Assembly (NCBI RefSeq): GCF_007197555.1
Contig: NZ_CP041614.1
Span: forward strand, 6,385,205-6,449,204
From: Shewanella psychropiezotolerans
GTDB taxonomy: Bacteria > Pseudomonadota > Gammaproteobacteria > Enterobacterales > Shewanellaceae
Direction: 5' to 3'
Length of the DNA: 64,000 nucleotides
Part shown: one piece after another, positions 50,236-59,709 of the stretch
How the letters are laid out: each line of letters begins with the position of its first letter
Position numbering within the stretch: the stretch's first letter is position 1
Position numbers and translations under genes: made by a program
The notes under the pieces: generated by a model
The model's database searches: none
What the model saw: the letters and a program-made list of their open reading frames with translations, nothing else
What the model was told of the DNA's origin: nothing

Positions 50236-50965
50236 TTATCGAGCTTAATTTTTGAGAGATATATTGAGTAAAAATCTCAAAGGATCGAAGTTATAAAAAT
50301 TGTTTTTGATCTTTGCTCGATCAGATCGATTTTGATCAGCAGAATTAAAATTCGTTTTGCGTATAACTTTTCAACTAAGATCTTAATTTTTGTAATTTAC
50401 AAGTAAAATAGATATGTTTTAAAACATCTTTATTCTATCTGCATCAACTAGTTAGGCTGAGATCTGCTTGGTGTTTGAATAAAAGATCTAATTTTAGATT
50501 ACTTGTTGATATGTCTGTTGATGATTTTGATCGAGATCAAAAAACGTACAGGCTTAGATCTGCTATTTTTATCGCCTAAAATAGTGACTTTATCGGCTAA
50601 TTTAGCTGCATAAAGCATAATATTCAGTCGTTCGTTTTATTTAATAGCAATAGGTATAAGAATCTGATCTTTTCAGAGTTATGTATTTTTATTTTTTAGA
50701 GCCTAGGAACTAGTCAGAATTTGCTATAGCAAGATTAAACATCCTGTTTATACTCGCTCTCTGTGTTTTGTTGTCGTTCCCATAGCATAGTTTTGAGCTT
50801 GAGAAATCGAGGGGAGGGCTGAACTCAATCACATGAAAAATAAGGAGTATATGAAATGTTGCTCCCTAGAGAACAGGTGCCTTATTTAGAGTAAAGGCAA
50901 CTGTTCATAATTTGTGTGATGGAGTATTAGGCGTTTTGTCTAAATTAGAAAACTATCTGCTTAGG
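50236..50965. other. GATC-rich non-coding region between converging genes
   Basis: About 730 bases between two 3' ends, with no credible protein gene. I count a dozen GATC sites in 50280-50670, a density close to that of oriC and the dnaA upstream region here, but no TTATCCACA box. Contains an FNR-type palindrome and, at 50833-50889, a tiny frame MKNKEYMKCCSLENRCLI. An sRNA is possible; nothing proves it. Confidence 0.4.
50527..50540. promoter_or_regulatory. Perfect FNR/EtrA-type palindrome
   Basis: TTGATCGAGATCAA matches the FNR consensus TTGATnnnnATCAA at every fixed position. It is not upstream of any recognised gene: both neighbours end towards it. Confidence 0.5.
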
Positions 50966-53900
50966 CTAAAAACGATAGCCAAGCATAAGGTAGAGGTTAT
51001 CAACCGAGTTAGCTTCTAGATCATAGCGTGTGGCTTTGATTCCTGTGTGCCAATTAGCGCTGAGTTGATATTTAATATTGAGGCCAAAGTAAGCATCTAA
51101 GTGATCGCTGTCAGATGAAATTTTACTTGATGGGCTATCTAAAATTTCACTACTTAGCTCCTGCTGCCAATAGATAGCGCCTAGGCTAGCCGAGGCGCTA
51201 AATCGCTCGCTCTGCCAAAAACTATATGCGATATCTACCCCGGCTCCCTTGGCCAGTACAGGGGTATTGTACTGCAGCTCGGTTGGCAATGTTGTTGTGG
51301 CTTGTATTTGTGCGCTGGACTGTCCCATATCTATATAGCGTGCACTGAGTTGCCATCTAGGAGCAATTAGATAGCCAACACCCAATGACCAGCTAAAGTC
51401 ACTCTTATCGTAGGAGATTAGCTCACCCGATGGGATAGATTGTTGGCTGGAGTAGTCTGCCCAGCTCTGCCCCAGCTCTGTCTCAATCGACCAGTCACTC
51501 GCTACACTGTTAAAGCCTATAAGACTTAAGAGTAACAGCCCTAATCTACTACGGGCTATAAACACAAATGCACCTAAAATCAAAATTAATCCCCCTATAG
51601 AGCCTCCTGACGAAGCCTTGTTTTGTATGGTTATCTCTTTAGCTGCTGTGACCATTATCATCACTTGTGCCTGTGATTGTGCCCCGTGTTCATCTGTGAT
51701 GGTGTAGTCGATGGTATCTAGCCCCTCAAAACCCTCAACAGGCGTGTATCTAAGCATCTGGTTGGCTGTTATCTCGACGCTACCAACTTCAGCCGTGGCT
51801 GAAATGAGATCTATTGATGATTCTTTATCGCTGTCATTAGCAAGTACATCTATCTCGACCACTTGCTGATCATCGGTATTTAGCGTGTCGTCTATAGCGA
51901 GTGGAGCCGAGTTGGCTATTACGTTGACAACCACAGTGGTGTGAGCTGTACCACCATTGTTATCATCTATGTTGTAGTTCACTATCAACTCTCCATAGTG
52001 ATCGGTTTCAGTGCTGTAGCGCAGCTGATTATTTTCTATAGCGACAGTGCCTATATTGGTACTGGCCCCAAGTATTGTGAGTTGATCGCCGTTCGCATCG
52101 ATATCGTTGGCAAGCACATCAATTAATTCTGCTGTGTTGGCCTGCATAGTTATGTTATCGGGGTTCGCGACAGGTAAAATATTACTTGAACGTGCGACAC
52201 CCACTCCCCCTGGGTCGACGATGCTGCCATTGGCTATGCCGTCATTATCGTTAGGGCCACCATCTTGTATCGATAGCTTAACGCACCAATGTCCTTGAGT
52301 AAGACCTGTTACCCAGCTTGGATCGTTAGGGGCTGGACAATGACCCGCTTCACCTAATGACGAAGCCAGTTGGTTATTATTGTCTTGGATAAAGTTCTGC
52401 CAGTTACCTTGGATGAATTTTCTATATATTGGGTTCTCGGGTAACGGCAATTGTTGTGGGATCGCTATGTCATAGGTGCCGCCCACTTGAGGCAGGCCAA
52501 ACAGGATAAAGTCGAAGACACCGCCGATGTTTTCAACATTGGTATCACTGCCTAGTTTTATTTCGACCTCTTCGTCGGTGAGCAGTAACCCACCAGAGCT
52601 ATTATCGGAACTTTGAAGACCTTTACGCAGACATATATCACTCTGCCCTTGGGCTAAGAATTGCTGCTGCATAGGGACCTGTTCAGGCATTATATGACAA
52701 GGTAATACACCATCTTGGTAATCTGGAATACCATCATTATCGCTGTCACCTATGCCTTCATAACTATCTGGTATAAGGTCACCATCACTATCTGCATCAG
52801 TCAGTACGGGGAGTGCTGTGACCAATTCGAGATAGATGGTTTGTTGGCTACTTAGCGCGGTAGCTGCATCATCGGTGACGGTTAGTGTGATTGGATAGAG
52901 TCCAGCAATGAGGCCAGCAGGGCTAAATTCGAATACAGAGTCTTGGTTCGAAGTATTAACGACAGCTGAGCTTACTGGCATCCACTGGTAGCTATGACTA
53001 TCTTGGCTGTTGGCATCGAAAACATCGGTGCTGATGGTGACCAGATCGCTGTTGGTGACAATGATATGTCGTTTCTGACCAGCTTGTTGTACTTCAGTTG
53101 ATATCTGCGGTGCAATATTGCCTTCGGTGATCAACAGACTATAGACTTTATTGCCTAGTGTATTTGCTGCAAAGGTGAGTACTAGAGTTTCATCCACTTC
53201 GGTTTCATTATCGCCATAGATAGTGAGCTCGATTACCGCTCTAGTGCCCTTATCTATAACAATTTCAGCATCAATAGCACTGTGATCACTGGTGTCGCTG
53301 GTCCCGGATACAGTGTAAGGAATCGTGAGAGGGTAACTGGGTGCCTGGCCACTCAATGATAGTCTAACCTGATAATTACTATCTTCTGCTGATTGTTCAT
53401 TTTCTGCAAAAGTCAGATAGGGGTGTATGACTAGTATCTGGCTGTCGGTGACTTTATTACCTTCACTATCGGTCGCTTGCCAGAATATTTGATGTGTACC
53501 TGAGCTGAAGTGGTTACCTTGAGTGAGCCGTGTTACATGGGCGGGTTCACCTAAATAATCGAGCGCCGTGGCAAAACCTAAATCGACTTTAGTAAAGAGT
53601 TGCTGGGCATTTATCTCTATATCTGCAGGTAGTGTCAGAGTGGGGAGTAGCGGATTTGCACTATTGTCTATAGTGACTATCGCCTCTGCTTTAGCTGTCT
53701 CTTTGCTAGGGTCAGAGATAACATAAGTTATCTTTATTTGGCTCTGGACTCCTGCTTCTGCCGTGTACTCAACCCTATTATTAACTATCTTAGCCTTGCC
53801 TATGTTGCTGCCAACCTTGATGATCGATAACTCATCCCCATCAATATCTATATCGTTGGCTATTAGATCCAGTAGATAAACATTGGATTGCGTACTTGGC

Positions 53901-56900
53901 ATGCTGAGCATGTCAGTAACAGCGACAGGCTTATCATTAATCGACTTAATTGATATAGACACAATCGCAGTTTGCGAAGCTAACTCGCCATCACTAGCGG
54001 TAAAGGAGAAGCTATCATTGCCACTATAGTCGCTATCTGGCTGATAGAGCCAGATTGAACCTGACTGACTTAACTGCCCATTGGTGGGGGGCTGTGTGAT
54101 TGAATAACTCAGTGTATCGCCCTCAGCATCTTGTACCGAAGGCGTTATGCTCAGGCTAGTGTCTTCATCGACACTCACACTGGCATTACTTGCCACTGGT
54201 GCGCTATTGATTGCAATGACCGAGATATTGAAGCTAGTTAAGCTAACCGTATCTGTGCCGTCGGTTACACTGATAATAATATTGCTATTAGTGCCAACAT
54301 CGTCTGCCGTTGGAGTACCTGTTAGTACGCCTGTAGTGCTATTGAAGCTTGCCCAAGCGGGTTTGTTTGTTATTGTACAAGAGAGACTGGGATTAGCATC
54401 TGTGTCAGTGGTGGTTGGGGCAAAAGAGTATAGATTCCCCACCTTAACACTGGTGGCTGGTGTGCCTGTTATTGTAGGTAGATCGTTAACCGAAGTAATG
54501 GTGACATTAACTGTTGTCGTGGTAGTAAATTCCCCATCGGTGACTGCAACAATAAAGCTGTCAGAACCGAAATATTCAGCCGTTGGTGTGTAGTTTATGC
54601 TGGCAGAAGTATTACTGCCCGACACTGAGGCACTGCCGTTAGCGGCATTGGATCCTATGCTCCAACTCAATGTGTCGATATCGGTGGCGTTTAAGGTCAG
54701 GCTAAATGGTGTCGGCGCGCTATCTTCACTCATAGTGATAGAAACACTAGTACCTTGATTCATAACTGGAGCGGCGTTATACAGTTTGATAACCGTATCA
54801 TTCGCCGCCGAACCAATATTTCCAAAGCTATCGGTCAGTGTGAGGCTTAGTGTTAGTGTGGTTTCATTGAGACTGCTAACATCAATCGCGCTAACGTTAT
54901 GAGAGGCTCCAGTTAAAGTGCCATTACCATTTAATGTTGTTATCCCATCACTTAAGGTATAGCTATAGGTATCGCCGTCGGTTCCACCTGTGATGGTAAA
55001 GCTTAGTAGAGTCGCATTGCTGCCTATTATTGATTGATCTATTGAGAAATCGTATCCGGTTGGCGCAATTGCATCGACGAGTAGGTTTGCCTCAGTGATC
55101 GGCGTGAAGCTAAGAGTTGCTGAGTTACCTAATGAATCTTGTGCGGTATCTGAATTGGTTTGTAGCGAGACTAATCGCACTCCATCGGTATCTTCTTCAC
55201 CTGTGGTAATAACATAGCTAAAACTTAGTGCGCTACTATTATGGCCACTTAGATAGGTCGCTATGCGTTGGGTACCACCAATATCGAGTGTTGCTGTACT
55301 GTTAGAGCCTGATAGAACCACTGTTTCGTCGAAATTCAATACCGCTGTGATTGTATCGCCAGCTTTTAAATTACCGGTATTTAAGCTTGCCGAAACTATT
55401 TGTGGGCCAGTATTGTCAACAGTGATTTGGTTATCAGTACTGCCACTGATTTTATTGGTTGCGCCTCCAGCATCGGTAGCGCCACCAGCTAAAACCGTCG
55501 CACTAATATTGCCATCTCCAGCGGTTATCGTTGCAGTCACTTGGTATGTTGTGCCACTGCCTGAAATATTGGTCACGCTTGCTGCCATGCCAGAGTCTAG
55601 ATTAAGACTCACATCACTGGCATCGAAGCCTGTAACCGACTCATTAAACAGCACATCGAAAATAATTGCGGCGTTATTGGTGGGGTCTGCTTGCCCCGAG
55701 GCTTGGTTAATGGCGACTGTCGGCCGCGGGTTAACTGTTAAGGTCATAGTGTTGTTGGCTAACGCATCGCCAATACCGTCGTTAACATTAAAGGTAAAGC
55801 CAGAGCTGGTACTGCCATTGGCAAGATATTTGAGTAGATTGGCGTCTAGATTTGCCTTGCTTATGGTGGCGTTGCTGGCTAACGCCGATTCGGCGTTGTT
55901 GACTGTGCCACTGCCATCTGTATCTATCCAAAGTATGCCATTAACCGGTGCCGCCGTTATGGTGATGTAGCTAAGCGAGTCACCTTCAGGATCGCTGTAG
56001 CCAAAGTCACTGGTGGTCAGCGTTAATACCGCACTTTCATTCGGGTTGAGATTATTGTTGGTGCCGACAGGCAGATCGTTAATGGCACTCACGACGACTG
56101 TGGTATCGATATTTCCGCTACTGCCACCATCTCCATCAGTCAGTATCAAGCGGATGGTTCGAGTCGACTCAGTTGGGGCGAGGGTATCACTATTCTCATA
56201 GCTGATCGCTCGCAGTAATGATTGCACTAAGGCTGGGGTAGCATTGCTATTGAAGGTGATGACTAAGTCATTGCCTTCTGATATGGCATTGGTGAGGGTG
56301 CCGATATTGGTCGCACTTATCGTGATACTGGCACTGGCTAGCCCGGTTGTAGTGACGTTGTTATCAAAACCGAGAATATCCTCACTAGCATCTTGATTGG
56401 TCAGAATGGTGGCGGTAAGGCTACCTGTATCAAAATTAGTTGAGTCAACATCACTCACAGTGGCGTTTGCCGAGGTATCGATGTTTTGTTGTCCATTTCC
56501 CTCACTGTAATTGAGGTTGTCACCCGCAAGGTTGTTGATGCTCGGACTATCGTTACTGCCCACTACTGAGACTGTGATATCGGCGTTTGATGATGTGCCG
56601 CCATCACCATCACTTATACTCAGACGCACATTACGCGGCCCTGTGGTGGGGTTGTCGGTATCGCTGTTTTGATAGGTTAGCGCTCTGACTAATGTTTGCA
56701 CCAGTGCGGGTGTAGCCGAGGCGTTTAAGTTGATGATGAAGTCATTACCCGCAGCGATATTATTTCCCAGTGTGCCAATCACTCCTGGACCAGTTATCGA
56801 GATATTGTTGCCTGCGAATGTTCCAGCCAATGAGATTACGCCGCTGGTATCGATAGAGAGAATATCTTCCGCCGCATCTTCGCCAGAAGTGATGGTCAGT

Positions 56901-57799
56901 GTGAGATTACCGCCATTAAAGTCCGCACTATCGCCATCGGTGACGGTGGCCTGAGTGCTTTGGTCTAAGACTTGTGTGCCACCGCCTTCGGTATAGGTAA
57001 AACTATCGCCATTGAAGTTGGCTGTGGTAGGCACACTATTGAGGCCGGTAACTGTTTCTTGAGCTGCGAATATAGCCCCGCCAGGTGAGATGTCATAGGT
57101 GGTTGATTCATTACCCGTCCAGTTCGACAGTGTAGTGATTCTTGCCAGCCAGGTGGTTTTATCTGTGGCGACTAGTGAACCAGAATAGTACATGTTATCA
57201 CTGTGATAAGTCCCTGTGGATAGGGCTATTGCATTGGTATTATTGGTTAAACCAGATGGGAGGTGGGAGGTGGTAGAAGTTACTGCTGTGCCTGCTGAAA
57301 CCCAGTTGCCCGCTACTGTTCCCCCAGCATTGTTGGTAGAAGGGTTACTAAAGCCATAAATAAAGGTGGGGCTGACATCACTGCCTTGGTATATCAGCCA
57401 TTGATCGCCACCGGAGGCCATTACGCTTGAGACCCATCCACTGATGGAGAGTGTTCCTGGTAGAGTCGCTAGGGTTGCTGGGCTACCAGCAGTTATGGCT
57501 ATTTGATAAACATTTCCTGCGGTTAGGCTAGATGTGGTTGTCCAGGTTATTGTGCCTTCTGATATGGTGTTGCTGTAGAAGGCTATCGAGTCTGAATCCC
57601 AGCCTCGGTCGGTAATTTTAATGGTTTCCCCTGAGGCTATATCGGCCAGCAACATGATAGTTACTTGATCGGTGGGCGCATCACTATTGACACCGAGAAC
57701 CACGATATCACCTAGGTTCAGTGCTCCGTGAGCCGGCAAGATAAACATGCTGCCAACAATTAATATGATTGCGTGAGAAATCCGTTTCAATAGTAACAT
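50966..57799 (-). CDS. Giant surface protein: cadherin-like repeats, choice-of-anchor U, GlyGly-CTERM-like segment and C-terminal outer-membrane barrel
   Basis: 2277 residues from the ATG at 57799, seven bases after AGAGG; nine more codons upstream lack a site. Order: signal peptide (1-28); N-terminal domain (30-230); two tandem repeats of about 130 residues (each with VQ.L.RA..Y.NSD and R..R..ISDGDGG); bacterial Ig and cadherin-like repeats to about 1500 (TVAINQASGQADPTNNAAI, several DEDTS and NDLP); a calcium-type DSDNDGIPDYQDG stretch near 1680; choice-of-anchor U (about 1730-1870, TGLTQGHWCVKLSIQDGGP); two more repeats; SSGGSIGGLILILGAFVFIA then RSR near 2066, like a rhombosortase tag; then a signal-like segment and a barrel ending GYRF. 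Probably an adhesin or matrix protein. Confidence 0.8.
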   Translation of the reverse strand: MLLLKRISHAIILIVGSMFILPAHGALNLGDIVVLGVNSDAPTDQVTIMLLADIASGETIKITDRGWDSDSIAFYSNTISEGTITWTTTSSLTAGNVYQIAITAGSPATLATLPGTLSISGWVSSVMASGGDQWLIYQGSDVSPTFIYGFSNPSTNNAGGTVAGNWVSAGTAVTSTTSHLPSGLTNNTNAIALSTGTYHSDNMYYSGSLVATDKTTWLARITTLSNWTGNESTTYDISPGGAIFAAQETVTGLNSVPTTANFNGDSFTYTEGGGTQVLDQSTQATVTDGDSADFNGGNLTLTITSGEDAAEDILSIDTSGVISLAGTFAGNNISITGPGVIGTLGNNIAAGNDFIINLNASATPALVQTLVRALTYQNSDTDNPTTGPRNVRLSISDGDGGTSSNADITVSVVGSNDSPSINNLAGDNLNYSEGNGQQNIDTSANATVSDVDSTNFDTGSLTATILTNQDASEDILGFDNNVTTTGLASASITISATNIGTLTNAISEGNDLVITFNSNATPALVQSLLRAISYENSDTLAPTESTRTIRLILTDGDGGSSGNIDTTVVVSAINDLPVGTNNNLNPNESAVLTLTTSDFGYSDPEGDSLSYITITAAPVNGILWIDTDGSGTVNNAESALASNATISKANLDANLLKYLANGSTSSGFTFNVNDGIGDALANNTMTLTVNPRPTVAINQASGQADPTNNAAIIFDVLFNESVTGFDASDVSLNLDSGMAASVTNISGSGTTYQVTATITAGDGNISATVLAGGATDAGGATNKISGSTDNQITVDNTGPQIVSASLNTGNLKAGDTITAVLNFDETVVLSGSNSTATLDIGGTQRIATYLSGHNSSALSFSYVITTGEEDTDGVRLVSLQTNSDTAQDSLGNSATLSFTPITEANLLVDAIAPTGYDFSIDQSIIGSNATLLSFTITGGTDGDTYSYTLSDGITTLNGNGTLTGASHNVSAIDVSSLNETTLTLSLTLTDSFGNIGSAANDTVIKLYNAAPVMNQGTSVSITMSEDSAPTPFSLTLNATDIDTLSWSIGSNAANGSASVSGSNTSASINYTPTAEYFGSDSFIVAVTDGEFTTTTTVNVTITSVNDLPTITGTPATSVKVGNLYSFAPTTTDTDANPSLSCTITNKPAWASFNSTTGVLTGTPTADDVGTNSNIIISVTDGTDTVSLTSFNISVIAINSAPVASNASVSVDEDTSLSITPSVQDAEGDTLSYSITQPPTNGQLSQSGSIWLYQPDSDYSGNDSFSFTASDGELASQTAIVSISIKSINDKPVAVTDMLSMPSTQSNVYLLDLIANDIDIDGDELSIIKVGSNIGKAKIVNNRVEYTAEAGVQSQIKITYVISDPSKETAKAEAIVTIDNSANPLLPTLTLPADIEINAQQLFTKVDLGFATALDYLGEPAHVTRLTQGNHFSSGTHQIFWQATDSEGNKVTDSQILVIHPYLTFAENEQSAEDSNYQVRLSLSGQAPSYPLTIPYTVSGTSDTSDHSAIDAEIVIDKGTRAVIELTIYGDNETEVDETLVLTFAANTLGNKVYSLLITEGNIAPQISTEVQQAGQKRHIIVTNSDLVTISTDVFDANSQDSHSYQWMPVSSAVVNTSNQDSVFEFSPAGLIAGLYPITLTVTDDAATALSSQQTIYLELVTALPVLTDADSDGDLIPDSYEGIGDSDNDGIPDYQDGVLPCHIMPEQVPMQQQFLAQGQSDICLRKGLQSSDNSSGGLLLTDEEVEIKLGSDTNVENIGGVFDFILFGLPQVGGTYDIAIPQQLPLPENPIYRKFIQGNWQNFIQDNNNQLASSLGEAGHCPAPNDPSWVTGLTQGHWCVKLSIQDGGPNDNDGIANGSIVDPGGVGVARSSNILPVANPDNITMQANTAELIDVLANDIDANGDQLTILGASTNIGTVAIENNQLRYSTETDHYGELIVNYNIDDNNGGTAHTTVVVNVIANSAPLAIDDTLNTDDQQVVEIDVLANDSDKESSIDLISATAEVGSVEITANQMLRYTPVEGFEGLDTIDYTITDEHGAQSQAQVMIMVTAAKEITIQNKASSGGSIGGLILILGAFVFIARSRLGLLLLSLIGFNSVASDWSIETELGQSWADYSSQQSIPSGELISYDKSDFSWSLGVGYLIAPRWQLSARYIDMGQSSAQIQATTTLPTELQYNTPVLAKGAGVDIAYSFWQSERFSASASLGAIYWQQELSSEILDSPSSKISSDSDHLDAYFGLNIKYQLSANWHTGIKATRYDLEANSVDNLYLMLGYRF

Positions 57800-57866
57800 A
57801 ATGACCTCTGATATAGTCGCCACCAAGCTATCCTTGGTGGCGGGTTTAGATTGATCTATCTGCCAA

Positions 57867-58412
57867 TCAATTTCTTGGTGGGTATATGCCCTGAGTCGCT
57901 ATGATAAAATTTACCACTAGAGTCGGTTGTAGGTTATTTACTGCTGTTGACCCACCAGTGTTGCTAAGGCTGATGGCCTTGGGATTCATTGCCGTATCTG
58001 GGGTCTCTGTGGAGTAGGCGGTAATTGCATCGCCATTGACATCGGCTTCCTGAGCCCAGGTAGCGCCAGCTACCCCCGTTTCGTTTGCTGCTTTATTGAC
58101 ACCTTTAAGTGTCGCTATGTGTGTATGATTCGGCATTTGTTCCGTTTTAAGTTGATTAGCTTCCGTGCCAAATTTTTGCCCCATTATCCGGGCTGATACA
58201 CCAGGGCCATGGCCTTGGTGCATAGGGGTGCGTCCACGAAGATCGGGCAACGCAAAAGTGGTGCGACCATCACCACCAAACCGAGTCCCTAACAAGGAAA
58301 ACATCGCCTGGTTTTGTGAGATGCCGATAACGGCACCATCACAATTTGCAAATCCCTTGGGGACGAAATCAAACCCCACCATTTTGATCTCGCCGATAAA
58401 AGGTTCTGACAT
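57867..58412 (-). CDS. Phage tail collar-domain protein (MdpB-like)
   Basis: 181 residues from the ATG at 58412, five bases after AGGAGAG. Tail-collar fold: MSEPFIGEIKMVGFDFVPKGFANCDG, LLGTRFGGDGRTTFALPDLRGRTPMHQG, and QMPNHTHIATLKG, then NLQPTLVVNFIIATQGIYPPRN. Such proteins occur outside phages as microcystin-dependent protein MdpB homologues. No other phage genes are near. Follows the giant surface protein's start upstream on the same strand (68 bases), so the two may share an operon with the collar gene first. Confidence 0.88.
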   Translation of the reverse strand: MSEPFIGEIKMVGFDFVPKGFANCDGAVIGISQNQAMFSLLGTRFGGDGRTTFALPDLRGRTPMHQGHGPGVSARIMGQKFGTEANQLKTEQMPNHTHIATLKGVNKAANETGVAGATWAQEADVNGDAITAYSTETPDTAMNPKAISLSNTGGSTAVNNLQPTLVVNFIIATQGIYPPRN

Positions 58413-58493
58413 TGTTACTCTCCTAAAGCTTGTTATTTTCATCTCTTTGCGTATGTTGGGTACTTACCATCTACTACATAAAAATGTCCTAAC

Positions 58494-58991
58494 ATGAGCG
58501 ATTTACAATTCGCATCGCTTGAGCTAAAGACCCATAGCGAAGCTGACTTGCCCTTTTTATTACAGCTCTACATCAGTGTGCGTCGAACTGAGTTTGCCGA
58601 AGCTAACTGGTCTGAGTTGCAATTAAATTCCTTTTTATCTGAGCAGTTTTCTGCCCAGTACCGCTATTATTGTCAGTATTACAGCACCGACAGATTCGAT
58701 ATTGTCTATTACCAAAATCAAGCCATAGGTCGTCTTTTTGTCGACTGCTGCCTCGATGCGCGTCTGGACATTCGTATTGTTGATATTTCTCTGTTGCCAG
58801 AGTTTCGTGGTTTAGGTTTAGGAACAGCGCTTTTTCGTCAGCTGTTGAATGAGGCCAAAACCTTAGGTGCTAGCGTATCTATCCATGTCGAGCGAGATAA
58901 TCCCGCTAAAGTCCTCTATGAACGGCTCGGTTTTACGTTAAAAACCGTGACCGATGAGATTTATCTTCTGATGGAGTGGCGTTGTGATTAA
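58494..58991 (+). CDS. GNAT-family N-acetyltransferase
   Basis: 165 residues. N-terminal KTHSEADLPFLLQLYISVRRTEF, acetyl-CoA-binding motif ISLLPEFRGLGLGTALFRQLL (about 101-121) and NPAKVLYERLGF near the end, the usual GNAT landmarks. Transcribed away from the collar gene (81 bases between starts), so a shared control region is possible. Substrate unknown; collar-domain genes of this type often have a GNAT neighbour, from memory rather than from this sequence. Confidence 0.88.
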   Translation: MSDLQFASLELKTHSEADLPFLLQLYISVRRTEFAEANWSELQLNSFLSEQFSAQYRYYCQYYSTDRFDIVYYQNQAIGRLFVDCCLDARLDIRIVDISLLPEFRGLGLGTALFRQLLNEAKTLGASVSIHVERDNPAKVLYERLGFTLKTVTDEIYLLMEWRCD

Positions 58992-58995
58992 TTGG

Positions 58996-59307
58996 CTAAG
59001 GCGGTGATTGGCTAATCTTGCTGCGATTGATCACTATCTCGTAGTCAGTAGCTGACGTTGCGGTGCAAAACAGAAAATGTTGACCAATTTTTGAGTGACT
59101 AAAGTTGTAACTGCCTTGGGGGATACGCTGGGGTTCATTGTCTACTAGATGGGTAGTAAAGCTCTCATAATCATCGCTATGAGCACTGCCTGTTCTCACT
59201 CCTCTTACGGTAACTGACAAGCTATTACCTTGGGTATCTTCTACTAACAGGAGTTCGCCTTTTATGGCTTCAATATTTTTAAAGTTAAAGTCTTCAATGC
59301 TATGCAT
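58996..59307 (-). CDS. Small conserved protein (DUF6916-like)
   Basis: 103 residues (MHSIEDFNFKNIEAIKGELLLVED start). Predicted mostly beta. Similar small proteins stand next to collar-domain proteins in other bacteria, which is why I suggest the DUF6916 label; that is recollection, not a search. The stop meets the GNAT stop with four bases between, so the two converge. The cluster collar, GNAT, this gene is compact. Confidence 0.6.
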   Translation of the reverse strand: MHSIEDFNFKNIEAIKGELLLVEDTQGNSLSVTVRGVRTGSAHSDDYESFTTHLVDNEPQRIPQGSYNFSHSKIGQHFLFCTATSATDYEIVINRSKISQSPP

Positions 59308-59453
59308 AACAGGTATTCCTTTACCAAACTAAGCAAATCCATGCTCAACCGACTGTTGGTGCTTATATTTATTACTTTAATATAGGAAGGAATAACAGTG
59401 TACGCAATAGTACAAATGGCGGATGCCTTGACGTCCGATTTTAGTACTTTAGT

Positions 59454-59709
59454 ATACCAGTTGCATTAAGTATGTAATCAATTCAGAGCGCCACAGGGTT
59501 TTCAATTCAAGGCGCATTGATGAAGAAATGGTTTAATTAATGCAAAGCGGAAGTGGAAATCCTGAGGCACTCACGTAGTGCGGGTTTCAAAGCATTTTAT
59601 GCTGCGTTTAGGGCTTTAGATATAGAATAACTATTAGCTTCAAGCCCCAGCCTTGCCTAAAACGTTTTGAACTCTCGCTGAATGGTTAGATACCTAATGC
59701 AATTGGTAT
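59454..59709. mobile_element. MITE-like element, copy 2
   Basis: 256 bases, inverse orientation to copy 1. Ends ATACCAGTTGCATTAAGTAT and the near-complement AGATACCTAATGCAATTGGT at the right (19 of 22 matching). Shares ATATAGAATAACTATTAGCT and GTGCGGGTTTCAAAGCA with copy 1 (minus strand). Its last base is the first base of the mnmE stop codon complement (TCA, 59709-59711). Fills the gap after the small protein; the remaining 59308-59453 holds nothing I can name. Confidence 0.85.

Noticed and set aside
54147..55970. Long hydrophobic open frames (148 and 235 codons) on the plus strand
   Set aside because: They are antisense to the repeat-rich giant gene; Thr/Ser-rich coding sequence produces long Val/Leu-rich frames on the other strand.
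57867..58412. Prophage remnant
   Set aside because: Only a tail-collar domain is present; no capsid, terminase, integrase or tail genes occur nearby.
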